NCBI RefSeq assembly: GCF_009905605.1
Contig: NZ_JAAAKZ010000005.1
Coordinates: 62,001 to 126,000, forward strand
Source of the DNA: Runella sp. CRIBMP
GTDB lineage: Bacteria; Bacteroidota; Bacteroidia; Cytophagales; Spirosomataceae
DNA: 64,000 nucleotides
Direction: 5' to 3'
The notes beneath the pieces were generated by a model that saw only the letters and a list, made by a program, of their open reading frames with translations, did no database searches and was not told the DNA's origin. Positions within the stretch are counted from its first letter, which is position 1; every line of letters begins with the position of its first letter. Shown here in pieces: positions 29,175-37,953 of this stretch. The translations under genes were made by a program, and so were the position numbers.

Positions 29175-31961
29175 TTAAAATTCCCGCATAAATCGCTTCA
29201 TCTGACTTTTTTCTCCCTCCAAAATACGTATCAAATAGCTCCCCAAAGGCAAATCATTGACGGGCAGTTGCTGCTTCATAAAGTTGGACGTTTTTTGAGG
29301 TACAAAATACCGAAGCTGCCGACCAGCCATGTCGGTAATCTCAATTTTCACTTCCCCTCGGTAGGTGCTTTCCCACTCTAAATGCAGCCATTTTTGCGAA
29401 GGGTTAGGAAAGACAAGTAATTCATTATCAAATACAAGAGGTGCTACCGCTGTAATAATCTGTAGTTTCCAAGGTACTAAATTCAACTCTGGAATCGCCA
29501 TTTTTACGGAAGTTAAAACATGAAATTGACCACTTTGAAAGGTATATTGCGGGTGTGTTGAGTCCACATTTATTTCTTGTCCCGTAAAATAATCAAACCA
29601 ACGCCCTGCTGGCAATGAAATTAATTGGTCGTTTAGTCCAAAATTAGCAATAACCCGTACGTTCATCGACGAATGATGGAGGGTCAGGCGTTTAATATTA
29701 TCGAAGGTTTCGAGCGTAAAATCGGTCGTTTTTGTAACTTCTTGCGTAGTTTTGAAGCGAATAAGTTCTGAAAAAACTTTGTACAGTTTCAACCGATTGG
29801 CATCTTTTAGGTATTCCCACCGAATCGGCTTTGCCCCTGTACGGCCATTTTCGTCAATTGAAACATCGTACCCCAATTCACCAAACTGCCACATCAGCTT
29901 AGGTCCAGGCGTAAGCATAAACAGCGTGGCGGCGGCTTTCACTCGTTCCAAGGCCGTCGGGATATTTTTCACTTCAGCATTCCCGTTGATAATGGCATCG
30001 TATATTATCCTTTCTTCGTCGTGGCTTTCCATGTAACCAATTGTGGCAGGTTTCTGAAAACCAGCGTGGTTCTTCCACGAAAGGCGATTAAAATTACCTT
30101 TACCGTTTTTAACCGCTTCTCTAAACACCCCATTTTGATTGTCCCACAGCATCATGCCGTAGTTGGCGAGTTCGGCTTCTTCCTGATCATCAGCAAAATG
30201 CTCCAAAATCACATAAGCCGTTGGATCATTTTTGCGAATTTGGTCATAAATCCGTTTCCAAATAGCCACTCGGCTGGCATCGTATCTTCCCCAACGCGCC
30301 ACATCAGTGCCTGAATTCGTTTGGGTAAATCCTTTGGAAAGGTCGAAACGAAAGCCGTCAAAACGGTACTCTTTCAACCAAAACTCATTGACACGCTGCA
30401 CGTAGTCTTTGGTAGCAGCGGCCTCGTGGTTAAAATCAAAAAAGACACTGAACGGATGTGTCGCCTGTGGATTAAACATGGGATTGTTAGCAGCGGGCTG
30501 CGTTCCGTCCCAGTACATTTTTACATACGGAAAATCATAGTCGGCTTGGTTCAAAACCATGTCCAAAATGACCGCAATGCCGTTTTCGTGGCACTTATCA
30601 ATTAATGTCTTTAAGTCGTTGGGGGTTCCGTAGGCTTTGTCTGGAGAAACATGAAAAATGGGGTTATAGCCCCAAGAATCATTACCAGCAAACTCCATAA
30701 TAGGCATCAACTCAAGGGCATTAATGCCCATTTTTTTCAGATAAGGCAATGAGTCAGCTACGGTTTTGTACCAACGACTACCCACAAAATCACGCACTAG
30801 TAGTTCGTAAATTACTAAATCTTCGTTGGCGGGGCGTTTGAAGTTATTGACCTTCCAAACATAAGGCGCTTGATTGGTTTGCAAGACCGACACAATATTT
30901 CCTTGTGCTTTTTGAGGAAAAGGCAACAAATTGGGGTAGGTAGTGGCGGGGATAAATTTATCGTTGTTGCGGTCAAGTATTTTTTCAGCGTAGGGGTCTC
31001 CTACGGCGATTACCCCATCTACCAAATACTGAAAAGCATATTCTTTTTGTGGGGTTAAATTTTTGATTTCCAGCCAGTACGTTTGCCCATCAGGTGTACG
31101 GTTCATTAAATAATCAGCCTGATTTTCCCAGTTATTGAAATCGCCCAAGACATACACAAACTTTTTATCGGGAGCAAAAAGCACTAAAGTAGCCGAGGTA
31201 GCCGAGGTGTAATTGATGCCGTTTCGCAATCCCGAAGGCAAAGCAGCCACCGTAGGTGATGGACTAACTGTAAAAGTAAACTCCTCAAAAACCTCCTGAT
31301 TTGCTGTGCTGGCCGTGACACGCACCGTACGGCGTTGGTTAGAGGCCGTTCCAGTTGGAATCGTTACCGAAATACTTGTATCGGTGGCCGTTGCCACGGC
31401 AGTTCCGTCGAGCGTCAAAGTTAATTTAGCCGTAATAGATGCTCTTGCTTTTATGGAGATAGAACGGTTGGCCTCGACGAAAAAGTTTTTTCCGGTTGGG
31501 GTATTAAATCGTACAAACAACTGATTGGAAGCGTAAAAGTCAAACAAAAAATCTTCGGTTTGAGCCGAGCCATTGGCGTTTTTCACCAAAACCCCCATCC
31601 AACGTAAAGCTTTTCTTCCAGTTACGTTGAGGTATTTATTGGGAGTCAACTTGATAGTCCATATATTATCACTGACGCGGGTCAACAATCCAGGGGCAAA
31701 GGGTTGCGAAAAACTCATTTGCCCCGCTGGCCCAAACTCTGCTGTTTTGTTGGCGGGGTCAGACCCGCCCCACGCCCAAATATACAACCCACTTGCTTGG
31801 TTAAGTAAGCCTGCTTTTCGATTGTCTTTTGCTTGTGTCAAATCAAAGACTAGGGTAATCTCTCCCTCCGAGGTTGGAAATTCGGGCTTAACAATGAGCG
31901 CTTGCCCAAAAGCAAAATTTGCAAAAAAGAGGCAAAAAAGTAAACGCGTTAGCTTTTCCAT
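29175..31961 (-). CDS. T9SS-secreted GH13 alpha-amylase
   Basis: The 928-residue enzyme has a signal peptide (1-20), N-terminal beta-domains of the DUF4961 kind, a CBM48/E-set module with 'VLGDFNNWEN' (about 270-280), then a GH13 barrel. Catalytic residues can be placed: Asp540 in 'GFRFDLSKG' (nucleophile), Glu587 in 'VILEHFADD' (acid/base) and the His647-Asp648 pair in 'ESHDEE'. Region I reads 'LDMVLNQAD', with Gln472 where most GH13 enzymes have His. The last 80 residues ('LLVFPNPSQKWLHLEW', then 'LPLGSYLIRI') form a type IX secretion sorting domain, so it should be exported to the surface. It is the last gene of the starch unit. Confidence 0.92.
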   Translation of the reverse strand: MEKLTRLLFCLFFANFAFGQALIVKPEFPTSEGEITLVFDLTQAKDNRKAGLLNQASGLYIWAWGGSDPANKTAEFGPAGQMSFSQPFAPGLLTRVSDNIWTIKLTPNKYLNVTGRKALRWMGVLVKNANGSAQTEDFLFDFYASNQLFVRFNTPTGKNFFVEANRSISIKARASITAKLTLTLDGTAVATATDTSISVTIPTGTASNQRRTVRVTASTANQEVFEEFTFTVSPSPTVAALPSGLRNGINYTSATSATLVLFAPDKKFVYVLGDFNNWENQADYLMNRTPDGQTYWLEIKNLTPQKEYAFQYLVDGVIAVGDPYAEKILDRNNDKFIPATTYPNLLPFPQKAQGNIVSVLQTNQAPYVWKVNNFKRPANEDLVIYELLVRDFVGSRWYKTVADSLPYLKKMGINALELMPIMEFAGNDSWGYNPIFHVSPDKAYGTPNDLKTLIDKCHENGIAVILDMVLNQADYDFPYVKMYWDGTQPAANNPMFNPQATHPFSVFFDFNHEAAATKDYVQRVNEFWLKEYRFDGFRFDLSKGFTQTNSGTDVARWGRYDASRVAIWKRIYDQIRKNDPTAYVILEHFADDQEEAELANYGMMLWDNQNGVFREAVKNGKGNFNRLSWKNHAGFQKPATIGYMESHDEERIIYDAIINGNAEVKNIPTALERVKAAATLFMLTPGPKLMWQFGELGYDVSIDENGRTGAKPIRWEYLKDANRLKLYKVFSELIRFKTTQEVTKTTDFTLETFDNIKRLTLHHSSMNVRVIANFGLNDQLISLPAGRWFDYFTGQEINVDSTHPQYTFQSGQFHVLTSVKMAIPELNLVPWKLQIITAVAPLVFDNELLVFPNPSQKWLHLEWESTYRGEVKIEITDMAGRQLRYFVPQKTSNFMKQQLPVNDLPLGSYLIRILEGEKSQMKRFMREF

Positions 31962-32013
31962 CGATGGTATTAGTTAATTGATTATCCGACACAATAAGTC
32001 CTATTCCTATGCT

Positions 32014-33876
32014 TTATTTTACTTCAAAAACCACCGCGCTTTTCCCTGCGACAGAAAGGGTACTACCCAGGGTCTTTACTTCATCAGTGACTACGTTTTT
32101 TACGACACTTCCCTCTTTTAATATTTCCGAATACCTCGCTAAATCCAGCGTTTGAGCTTGTTTGCTTTTGTTCATCACCACCATGACCTTTGCCTCGTTG
32201 GTGTATCTAAAATAAACATACACGCTGCCTGAAGGCGCAAAATGAAGGGTTTTCCCGGTGGCAATAATTGTATTGTTTTTCCGCCAATTCAACAGTTTTT
32301 TGAGATAAAGCTGCATATCAAGCTGTTGAGGGCTCAATCCTTTGCCCGAAAATGCACTCACGGTATCTTCTTTCCAACCACCCGGAAAATCAGAACGAAT
32401 CAGGCCATCATTTTTGTGGTGACCCGTATTCTCCATCAACACCTCTGTTCCATAAAACAATTGAGGCACGCCCCGAGTGGTCAATAAAAACGTTAGGGCC
32501 ATTTTAGTCAGTTCGGCATCATTGTTCAGCTGCGTGTACAATCGGTCCATGTCGTGATTATCGCCCATGGTCAAAATTTGAAAGGGGTTGGCATAGACAA
32601 AATCATTGGCCAAGGCTTCGTATAAAGCGGGCAATCCTTTACCGAAATTCGCATCGTCTTTTTCTTTTAATGCCTCTACCAAAGCTGCTTGCAGTGGAAA
32701 ATCCATAACACTTGTAAGGCAGCCATCATAGCCGTCGGCATTTTGCTTTCCCTTTTGCCAATACGATGTTATTAACGGATTGATACTCCATTCTTCACCC
32801 ACAATACTGAAATTGGGGTATTCATGCATGAGGGCACAGCTCCAATTTTTTAGGAAAGTTTTATCCGAATAGCCATATGTATCCTGTCTGATACCGCCAA
32901 GCTGCAATGTTTCAATCCACCAAATGGAATTTTGAATTAAATAGTTGGCCATAAAGGGGTTTTGTCCGTTCATATCGGGCATCATTTTATCGAACCAACC
33001 ATTTTTCATCAAGTTTTTATCAAACTCAGAGGCATATTTATCCTGATTGACGGTGCGGCGGTGATTGGTAGCTTGATAAACATTGGGGTAATTAATCCAA
33101 TTTTTGAAGGGCAAGTCATTCGTCCACCAATAGCCCAAGCCTGTGTGATTGAGCACTTCGTCAAAAATCAGTTTGATGCCTTTTTGACGTGCTTTCAAAG
33201 ACAACTCTTTGTAATCCTCCAACGTACCAAACCTTGGGTCTACTTTATAATGATTGGTAATAGCATAGCCATGATACGAGTAGCTTGGCATATCGTTTTC
33301 GAGCAATGGAGTAGGCCAAATGGCCGTAAAACCCATACTTGAGATGTAATCGAGGCTATTGATAATTCCCCTGATATCCCCCCCGTGCCTTGCTCCCTCA
33401 AATTTGCGATTGATTTGGGTTTCTTTCATCGCTGGCACCACATCGTTAGTATAATCGCCATTAACAAATCGGTCGGGAGTAATCAGATAAATCACATCCG
33501 AGGCATTAAACCCTTTTCGTTGTGCACTTTCAGAAAGCCTTGGAAGCACACTATAGTCATAAGAATAAAGCGTTTTGCCTGCTTTTTGGAAACGAATCGG
33601 AAACGTACCCGGCTTGGTATTTTTTTCGACGACAACATCTATGAACAAATAGTTCTTGCTGTCGGCTTTGTGGATTTTTTTGATAAAAATGCCTGGGTAA
33701 TTAATCACGGGAGTGGTTTCACCAATGTTGTTTCCATGAACCAACAATTGAAGGTTTTTATTTTTCATTCCCACCCACCAATTGAGGGGTTCTACGTGTT
33801 GTATTTGAGCAGTTGCGCCCCACCATAAGGCAGACAAAAGAAAGATAAGAGCAATTTTTTTTTTCATGTTCATCAT
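32014..33876 (-). CDS. susA: Periplasmic GH13 neopullulanase/cyclomaltodextrinase-like amylase
   Basis: The 620-residue enzyme has a signal peptide and an N-terminal cyclomaltodextrinase-type beta-domain (about 25-115). The barrel starts with 'LITPDRFVNGD', typical of neopullulanases and SusA. Region I is 'LIFDEVLNHTG', region II 'GGIRQDTYGYSD' (nucleophile Asp332), region III 'IVGEEWS' (Glu361) and region IV 'MGDNHDMDR'. It would cut maltooligosaccharides and pullulan-type links after import into the periplasm. The start is uncertain among three near methionines ('MMNMKKK'). It overlaps the esterase gene by four bases and precedes the secreted amylase by 52. The name susA is given by analogy. 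Confidence 0.9.
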   Translation of the reverse strand: MMNMKKKIALIFLLSALWWGATAQIQHVEPLNWWVGMKNKNLQLLVHGNNIGETTPVINYPGIFIKKIHKADSKNYLFIDVVVEKNTKPGTFPIRFQKAGKTLYSYDYSVLPRLSESAQRKGFNASDVIYLITPDRFVNGDYTNDVVPAMKETQINRKFEGARHGGDIRGIINSLDYISSMGFTAIWPTPLLENDMPSYSYHGYAITNHYKVDPRFGTLEDYKELSLKARQKGIKLIFDEVLNHTGLGYWWTNDLPFKNWINYPNVYQATNHRRTVNQDKYASEFDKNLMKNGWFDKMMPDMNGQNPFMANYLIQNSIWWIETLQLGGIRQDTYGYSDKTFLKNWSCALMHEYPNFSIVGEEWSINPLITSYWQKGKQNADGYDGCLTSVMDFPLQAALVEALKEKDDANFGKGLPALYEALANDFVYANPFQILTMGDNHDMDRLYTQLNNDAELTKMALTFLLTTRGVPQLFYGTEVLMENTGHHKNDGLIRSDFPGGWKEDTVSAFSGKGLSPQQLDMQLYLKKLLNWRKNNTIIATGKTLHFAPSGSVYVYFRYTNEAKVMVVMNKSKQAQTLDLARYSEILKEGSVVKNVVTDEVKTLGSTLSVAGKSAVVFEVK

Positions 33877-34787
33877 TTTTTTAGTAAAAATTCAATAGGA
33901 ATAGGAATTCGTTTTTTCCACGCTTGCTCGCTGTGGGTATCGCCTGGAAAAAATCGGGTCACCCAATTTTTATCCGTAAATCCCTTTGCATGTAAAATAG
34001 TATCAACCTGTTTTTGAAGCGGTGGATAGAGCACGTCCAGGGTTTGGTCGCCGTAGTCGAAATAGATCTTATGATTTTCAGGATTGGGCAAATGGGTTGT
34101 CAGATAGCTAAAGAAAGCATTCGGAACAGGGTTGTTTTCAGTGCTGAATATCCCAGGCCAGTGGGTAGACAAGCAGGCCGCTCCTCCAAAAACAGTAGGG
34201 TATTCACAAATCGCATACATCGAAATAAGTCCACCCATGCTCGACCCAGCCACAAAGGTGTTGTTTCTATCGGGAAGCGTAGCGTAAGTCTTATCTATCA
34301 GGGGTTTTAGCTCAGTTACCAAAAATTTCAGGTAATAGTCTGATACAGGCTGAAAAGCCTCCTTTGTTCGGCCTGCTTTTTGGAGTTGTTCAACCACAAA
34401 TTGTTTTTCTAACGTTGTTAATTGCTCGTAGGGTTTTTGTGGAAAATAATCGGCATGACGGCCTTTGTCCGAATTCCAAATACCCACCACGATAGTAGCT
34501 TTAATTTTATCATCGGCCATCATTTTGGCCAGTGTTTCATCCACCCCCCATTCCTGTTTGTTCCAATTGTTGGTACTATCAAACAACATTTGTCCGTCGT
34601 GCATATAGAGCACTGAGTATTTTTTTTGGGGAGTATATCCTTCAGGTAGCCAAACATCCACGTTTCTTGCCGAGACGTATTGAGAAGCGAGGTTTTCTAT
34701 TCTTTTGATGCTTCCCGAGCTGACTTTGGGTAGATTTTGGGCAAAAGTACCGACAGATAACAGGCCTAGGATCAATAATGATTTCAT
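33873..34787 (-). CDS. Exported esterase-like alpha/beta hydrolase
   Basis: I choose the ATG at 34787 because the product then begins with a signal peptide, 'MKSLLILGLLSVGTFAQ'; a start at 34871 adds 28 poorly conserved residues. The mature protein belongs to the enterochelin-esterase/esterase D group. 'FVAGSSMGGLISMYA' holds the nucleophile Ser in G-S-S-M-G, 'YFDYGDQTLD' the likely Asp and 'FPGDTHSEQAW' the His. 'VWLPEGY' and 'VLYMHDGQMLFD' are family hallmarks. In a starch locus it might remove acyl groups from decorated glucans, which is inference. It is first in a three-gene unit behind the susCDE terminator. Confidence 0.8.
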   Translation of the reverse strand: MKSLLILGLLSVGTFAQNLPKVSSGSIKRIENLASQYVSARNVDVWLPEGYTPQKKYSVLYMHDGQMLFDSTNNWNKQEWGVDETLAKMMADDKIKATIVVGIWNSDKGRHADYFPQKPYEQLTTLEKQFVVEQLQKAGRTKEAFQPVSDYYLKFLVTELKPLIDKTYATLPDRNNTFVAGSSMGGLISMYAICEYPTVFGGAACLSTHWPGIFSTENNPVPNAFFSYLTTHLPNPENHKIYFDYGDQTLDVLYPPLQKQVDTILHAKGFTDKNWVTRFFPGDTHSEQAWKKRIPIPIEFLLKK

Positions 34788-34900
34788 CGTTTTTAATTTA
34801 TTCGTTTTCAATGGCATCTCAATTAGACCTTTTGCTGGTAAAGTTACTTGTAGGTCAGAGCTGCCGCTCACGCATACCGTAATAAACTCGATAGATGATT

Positions 34901-34933
34901 AAAAAAGCACCGACAAAAGTTTATCGGTGCTTT
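34901..34933 (-). terminator. Intrinsic terminator after susE
   Basis: A perfect 10-bp stem (34904-34913 with 34924-34933, loop 10) is followed on the minus strand by a T-run (A-run 34901-34906). It lies 38 bases past the susE stop and separates susCDE from the esterase-amylase unit, perhaps as an attenuating, partial stop. Confidence 0.8.
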
Positions 34934-34971
34934 CGATAATCAACCTATTAGTTTTCAGTTTGGATTTTTAT

Positions 34972-36276
34972 CTATCTCTTAATGAACTTGTAAGTGGGTT
35001 TGGCGGCATTGGTAAAATCAAGAACAATATCGTACGTACCAGCTTTTACGGCAATATTTGCCCCGCCAGCTTCAATCACACCATCGGCTTTGTCGTCGCC
35101 ATAGTTTACAGCCCAATCATCATTTTGGCGGAATTTGATTTCTCCATCAATCAGCTTGATATTGGACAGTGTAAAAATACCTTCGGTACCAAAATCGGGT
35201 CTAAATTTAGCATCGGGCCCATTCCATCCGTTAGGAGTCGCACTACCCACTACCCCCCATACTTTGGTAGGAACAATGGTATATTTCAGGGTTTTGAAGT
35301 CAACCGTCACCAAGTAAGTCCCTGCTTTTACCACAATATTGTCACCCCCCACTTCGAGCGTACCATCAGCGCCTTTGTCACCATAGTTTACGGTCCAATC
35401 TTCGTTCTGACGAACCTTGATTTCGCCGTCTTTCAACGTTGCAATCGATCTCCATTGGTCAGAAGAAGGGTCATAGAAAAAGGGCACATCTGGCGCACTC
35501 CAGCCATTTGGCGTAGCCGAGCCGACAATTCCCCACGAAAACTTCTCCACGGTATATTTGAGGGCTTCAAAATCCACTGTGATTTTATACGAACCAGCTT
35601 TGACCACGATATTGTCTCCCCCTTTCACAAGCGTACCGTTAGTGCCTCCGTAGTTTACGTCCCACTTGTTGTTTTCACGGAATTTAATTTCGCCATCGGT
35701 GAGTGTCACATAGGCTACATATACGTTGGATTTGTCGGTTTTATAGAAAGGCAAATCGGGCGTCGCTCCCCAGTTATTAGCAGCCGACCCCACCACACCG
35801 AGATTCGTACTCAGGTCAAGTTTGTCCAGATAAGGCGTTGCTTTCAGCGAAACAACCGACGAATTCAGATTGGTACTTCCGCCCAAAAACGACTGCACTT
35901 TTACGTCCACATCTCCGGCAGTGGCTACTTTCAAGCCTAATTTCAATAAAATAGGGTTTAATTCTGAGGTTTTGAAGGTTTTCTTCAATTCGGCACCCGT
36001 TGTTATTGCAGTCGCATTTGAGAAGTCTCCTCCTTTTTTATCAATCAAAATCGTGTATGCTGCGGGCGCGTTGAAACCATAATCAGGCTTTGCCCACGAA
36101 ATCGTCAACGCATCTTTATCGGCATTTTCTTTGGTCAACACCACCGACGAGGCCGAAAGTGTCACCACGGGCACAGCTCCTGAATTAATGACTGCCTTTA
36201 TTTCGTCTTTTTCGCAGGAGTTCAATGTCGTTAGGACTACGACAGCGTATATGAATTTATGAAACCAATTTTTCAT
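34972..36276 (-). CDS. susE: SusE/SusF-like starch-binding outer-membrane lipoprotein
   Basis: The start at 36276 gives the signal 'MKNWFHKFIYAVVVLTTL' and lipobox cysteine Cys21 ('LNSC'); a start at 36330 is less likely. The 434 residues hold a SusE N-terminal domain (about 35-145) and three tandem modules of some 90 residues, each opening 'GVVGSAxxxxW' or 'GIVGSATPNGW' and ending 'GGDNIVVKAGxY'. Such modules bind starch in SusE and SusF of Bacteroides. It would sit on the cell surface and hold glucan near SusC/SusD. It follows susD by 40 bases and is the last gene before the terminator. Confidence 0.9.
   Translation of the reverse strand: MKNWFHKFIYAVVVLTTLNSCEKDEIKAVINSGAVPVVTLSASSVVLTKENADKDALTISWAKPDYGFNAPAAYTILIDKKGGDFSNATAITTGAELKKTFKTSELNPILLKLGLKVATAGDVDVKVQSFLGGSTNLNSSVVSLKATPYLDKLDLSTNLGVVGSAANNWGATPDLPFYKTDKSNVYVAYVTLTDGEIKFRENNKWDVNYGGTNGTLVKGGDNIVVKAGSYKITVDFEALKYTVEKFSWGIVGSATPNGWSAPDVPFFYDPSSDQWRSIATLKDGEIKVRQNEDWTVNYGDKGADGTLEVGGDNIVVKAGTYLVTVDFKTLKYTIVPTKVWGVVGSATPNGWNGPDAKFRPDFGTEGIFTLSNIKLIDGEIKFRQNDDWAVNYGDDKADGVIEAGGANIAVKAGTYDIVLDFTNAAKPTYKFIKR
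34975..35802 (-). repeat. Three tandem starch-binding modules within susE
   Basis: The protein repeats cover residues 159-247, 248-339 and 340-434. The shared skeleton is 'GxVGSATPNGW', then 'DGEIKxRQNxDWxVNYGD', then 'GGxNIxVKAGTY'. Repeats two and three are closer to each other than to the first, which suggests a recent duplication. The third has lost part of the strand after 'PDAKF'. Confidence 0.85.
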
Positions 36277-36316
36277 GTTTTTTTGTGTTAATCTGTAATC
36301 AGAGATTTTCAGGGGC

Positions 36317-37912
36317 TTAATAACCAGCATTTTGCACCAAATTAGGATTGGCCGTTAAGTCGGTAGAAGGGAGAGGGAAGATTTTCAAATAATCCTGCAC
36401 GCCTGCCCCGTCTTTTACACCGCCTTTCCACGCCCATAAGTAAGAGGAACTGGTAAATTTGCCGAAGCGTAACAAGTCTGTACGACGGCCACCTTCCCAA
36501 GACAACTCACGACCGCGCTCGGCCAATACAAAATCAGGGGTTAAATCAGCCGCTGCAATATTCCCCGACGTATTTCCGTAGGCTCTTACCCGAAGTTTAT
36601 TGACATAATCAAGTGCCAATGCTTTATCACCAGCCCCGCGTGCCGCTGCTTCAGCATAAATCAAATACGCATCCGCCAAACGAAACATAGGGAAATCAGT
36701 ATCAGGATGGGTTAAATTCGTTCCAACCTTACCAGCAGAGGTTATATTTTTGTATTTAGGCATGGCATAACCATCGGTAAAAGTGGGAATTTCGTTTATT
36801 TCCAACTTTTGTCCGTCGGTATAAAACATGGCTCTTTTATCAGTCTTGCCTGATGGGTCAGCAAACAGCTTTACAAAGGAAGGCGTTACTCGAACACCGC
36901 CCCAACCGCCGTCGATACCATAACTCGAAGCGGGCATCGAACCACCCACAGGCGCGTGGCACAGAAAAGTCATCCCCCCCCAGGTTTGACTGCGGTTTCC
37001 GTCGGCCGCTAATGCCCAAATCACTTCAGATGAGTTATGGTTGTCGGCTTTGAACAAATCATCGTATTTTGACTGCAAACTGTACCCTGCGTCAATCACT
37101 TTTTTGGCATAAGTGGCAGCATCGGCGTAACGGTTGCCTTGGCCTTGTGCCTCTGCGTTGAGATACAGTTTGGCAAGCAGCATCCAAGCCGCCGCTTTGT
37201 CAGCGCGGGCATATTCATTTTTACGCGCTTCAACCAACTCGTTGTCAATGGCTTTCAATTCTGACTCAATATAAGCAAACAAGTCCTTAGCATTTGTCTG
37301 TATAGGTGGCGCTGAGCCTACAACGTCGTTATCGGTAACAAATGGCACATTTCCCCCAAACAAATCTAACGCGTGCCAGTAGCTCAGTGCCCGCAGAAAA
37401 CGCGCTTCGGCCCGCAGGGCTTTTGCATCGGTAAGGATTGTACCTGACACTCCCCTTTCCGCCAATTTTGCATCGCTTGTTTCTCGAATAAATTCATTAC
37501 AAGAGGCGATTTGATAGAAAACTCGGTTGTAAAAACCTCTCACAAAAGGATTATTGGATGACCATTTCATTTGGTGCAACTCAGGCAAACCCGCATCACT
37601 CCAAGCAATTACGGCTTCGTCAGTCGTAAGTGTTTGTAAGTACCAATAATTACGCAAATAGCTCGAAAAGCCTTCGTCCATCCCTTTGATGTCTTTGGTA
37701 CGGTCGTCGCCAGCAGGGCCTTGTTGGCCTGTCAACATCAGCCCTGCGTACAGCTTTGCACCTACTTGTCGGTAAGCAGCGGGGTCGCTATAAACAGTTG
37801 CCGAAGTAACCTCATTAAAAGGCATTCTGTCAAGGTCTTTGACACAAGAGGAAACCACCAACGCCAGCGCGAATCCTCCCACTATATTATTTATATGGAT
37901 AAAATTCTTCAT
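36317..37912 (-). CDS. susD: SusD-family starch-binding outer-membrane lipoprotein
   Basis: The 531-residue product has a lipoprotein signal with lipobox 'VVSSC' (Cys23) and the SusD fold. 'RAEARFLRALSYWHALDLFGG' is split here as the motif 'ARFLRALSYW' plus 'DLFGGNVPF'. 'DKAAAWMLLAKLYLNAE' is the TPR part, 'FRLADAYLIYAEAAARG' and 'LNKLRVRAYG'-like text the C-terminal domain, and 'ERGRELSWEGGRRTDLLRFG' its conserved close. The longer insertion with 'MTFLCHAPVGG' is usual for starch-type SusD proteins. It would recognise the helix of starch outside and close the SusC barrel. It lies 41 bases after susC. Confidence 0.93.
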   Translation of the reverse strand: MKNFIHINNIVGGFALALVVSSCVKDLDRMPFNEVTSATVYSDPAAYRQVGAKLYAGLMLTGQQGPAGDDRTKDIKGMDEGFSSYLRNYWYLQTLTTDEAVIAWSDAGLPELHQMKWSSNNPFVRGFYNRVFYQIASCNEFIRETSDAKLAERGVSGTILTDAKALRAEARFLRALSYWHALDLFGGNVPFVTDNDVVGSAPPIQTNAKDLFAYIESELKAIDNELVEARKNEYARADKAAAWMLLAKLYLNAEAQGQGNRYADAATYAKKVIDAGYSLQSKYDDLFKADNHNSSEVIWALAADGNRSQTWGGMTFLCHAPVGGSMPASSYGIDGGWGGVRVTPSFVKLFADPSGKTDKRAMFYTDGQKLEINEIPTFTDGYAMPKYKNITSAGKVGTNLTHPDTDFPMFRLADAYLIYAEAAARGAGDKALALDYVNKLRVRAYGNTSGNIAAADLTPDFVLAERGRELSWEGGRRTDLLRFGKFTSSSYLWAWKGGVKDGAGVQDYLKIFPLPSTDLTANPNLVQNAGY

Positions 37913-37953
37913 TTTTTCTTGTTTGTTTGGAAACGTTTATTCGTTATAAACTC

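Noticed and set aside
34927-35940. Long plus-strand open frame opposite susE
   Set aside because: The tandem modules of susE keep the antisense frame open; the translation is a repeat-driven shadow.
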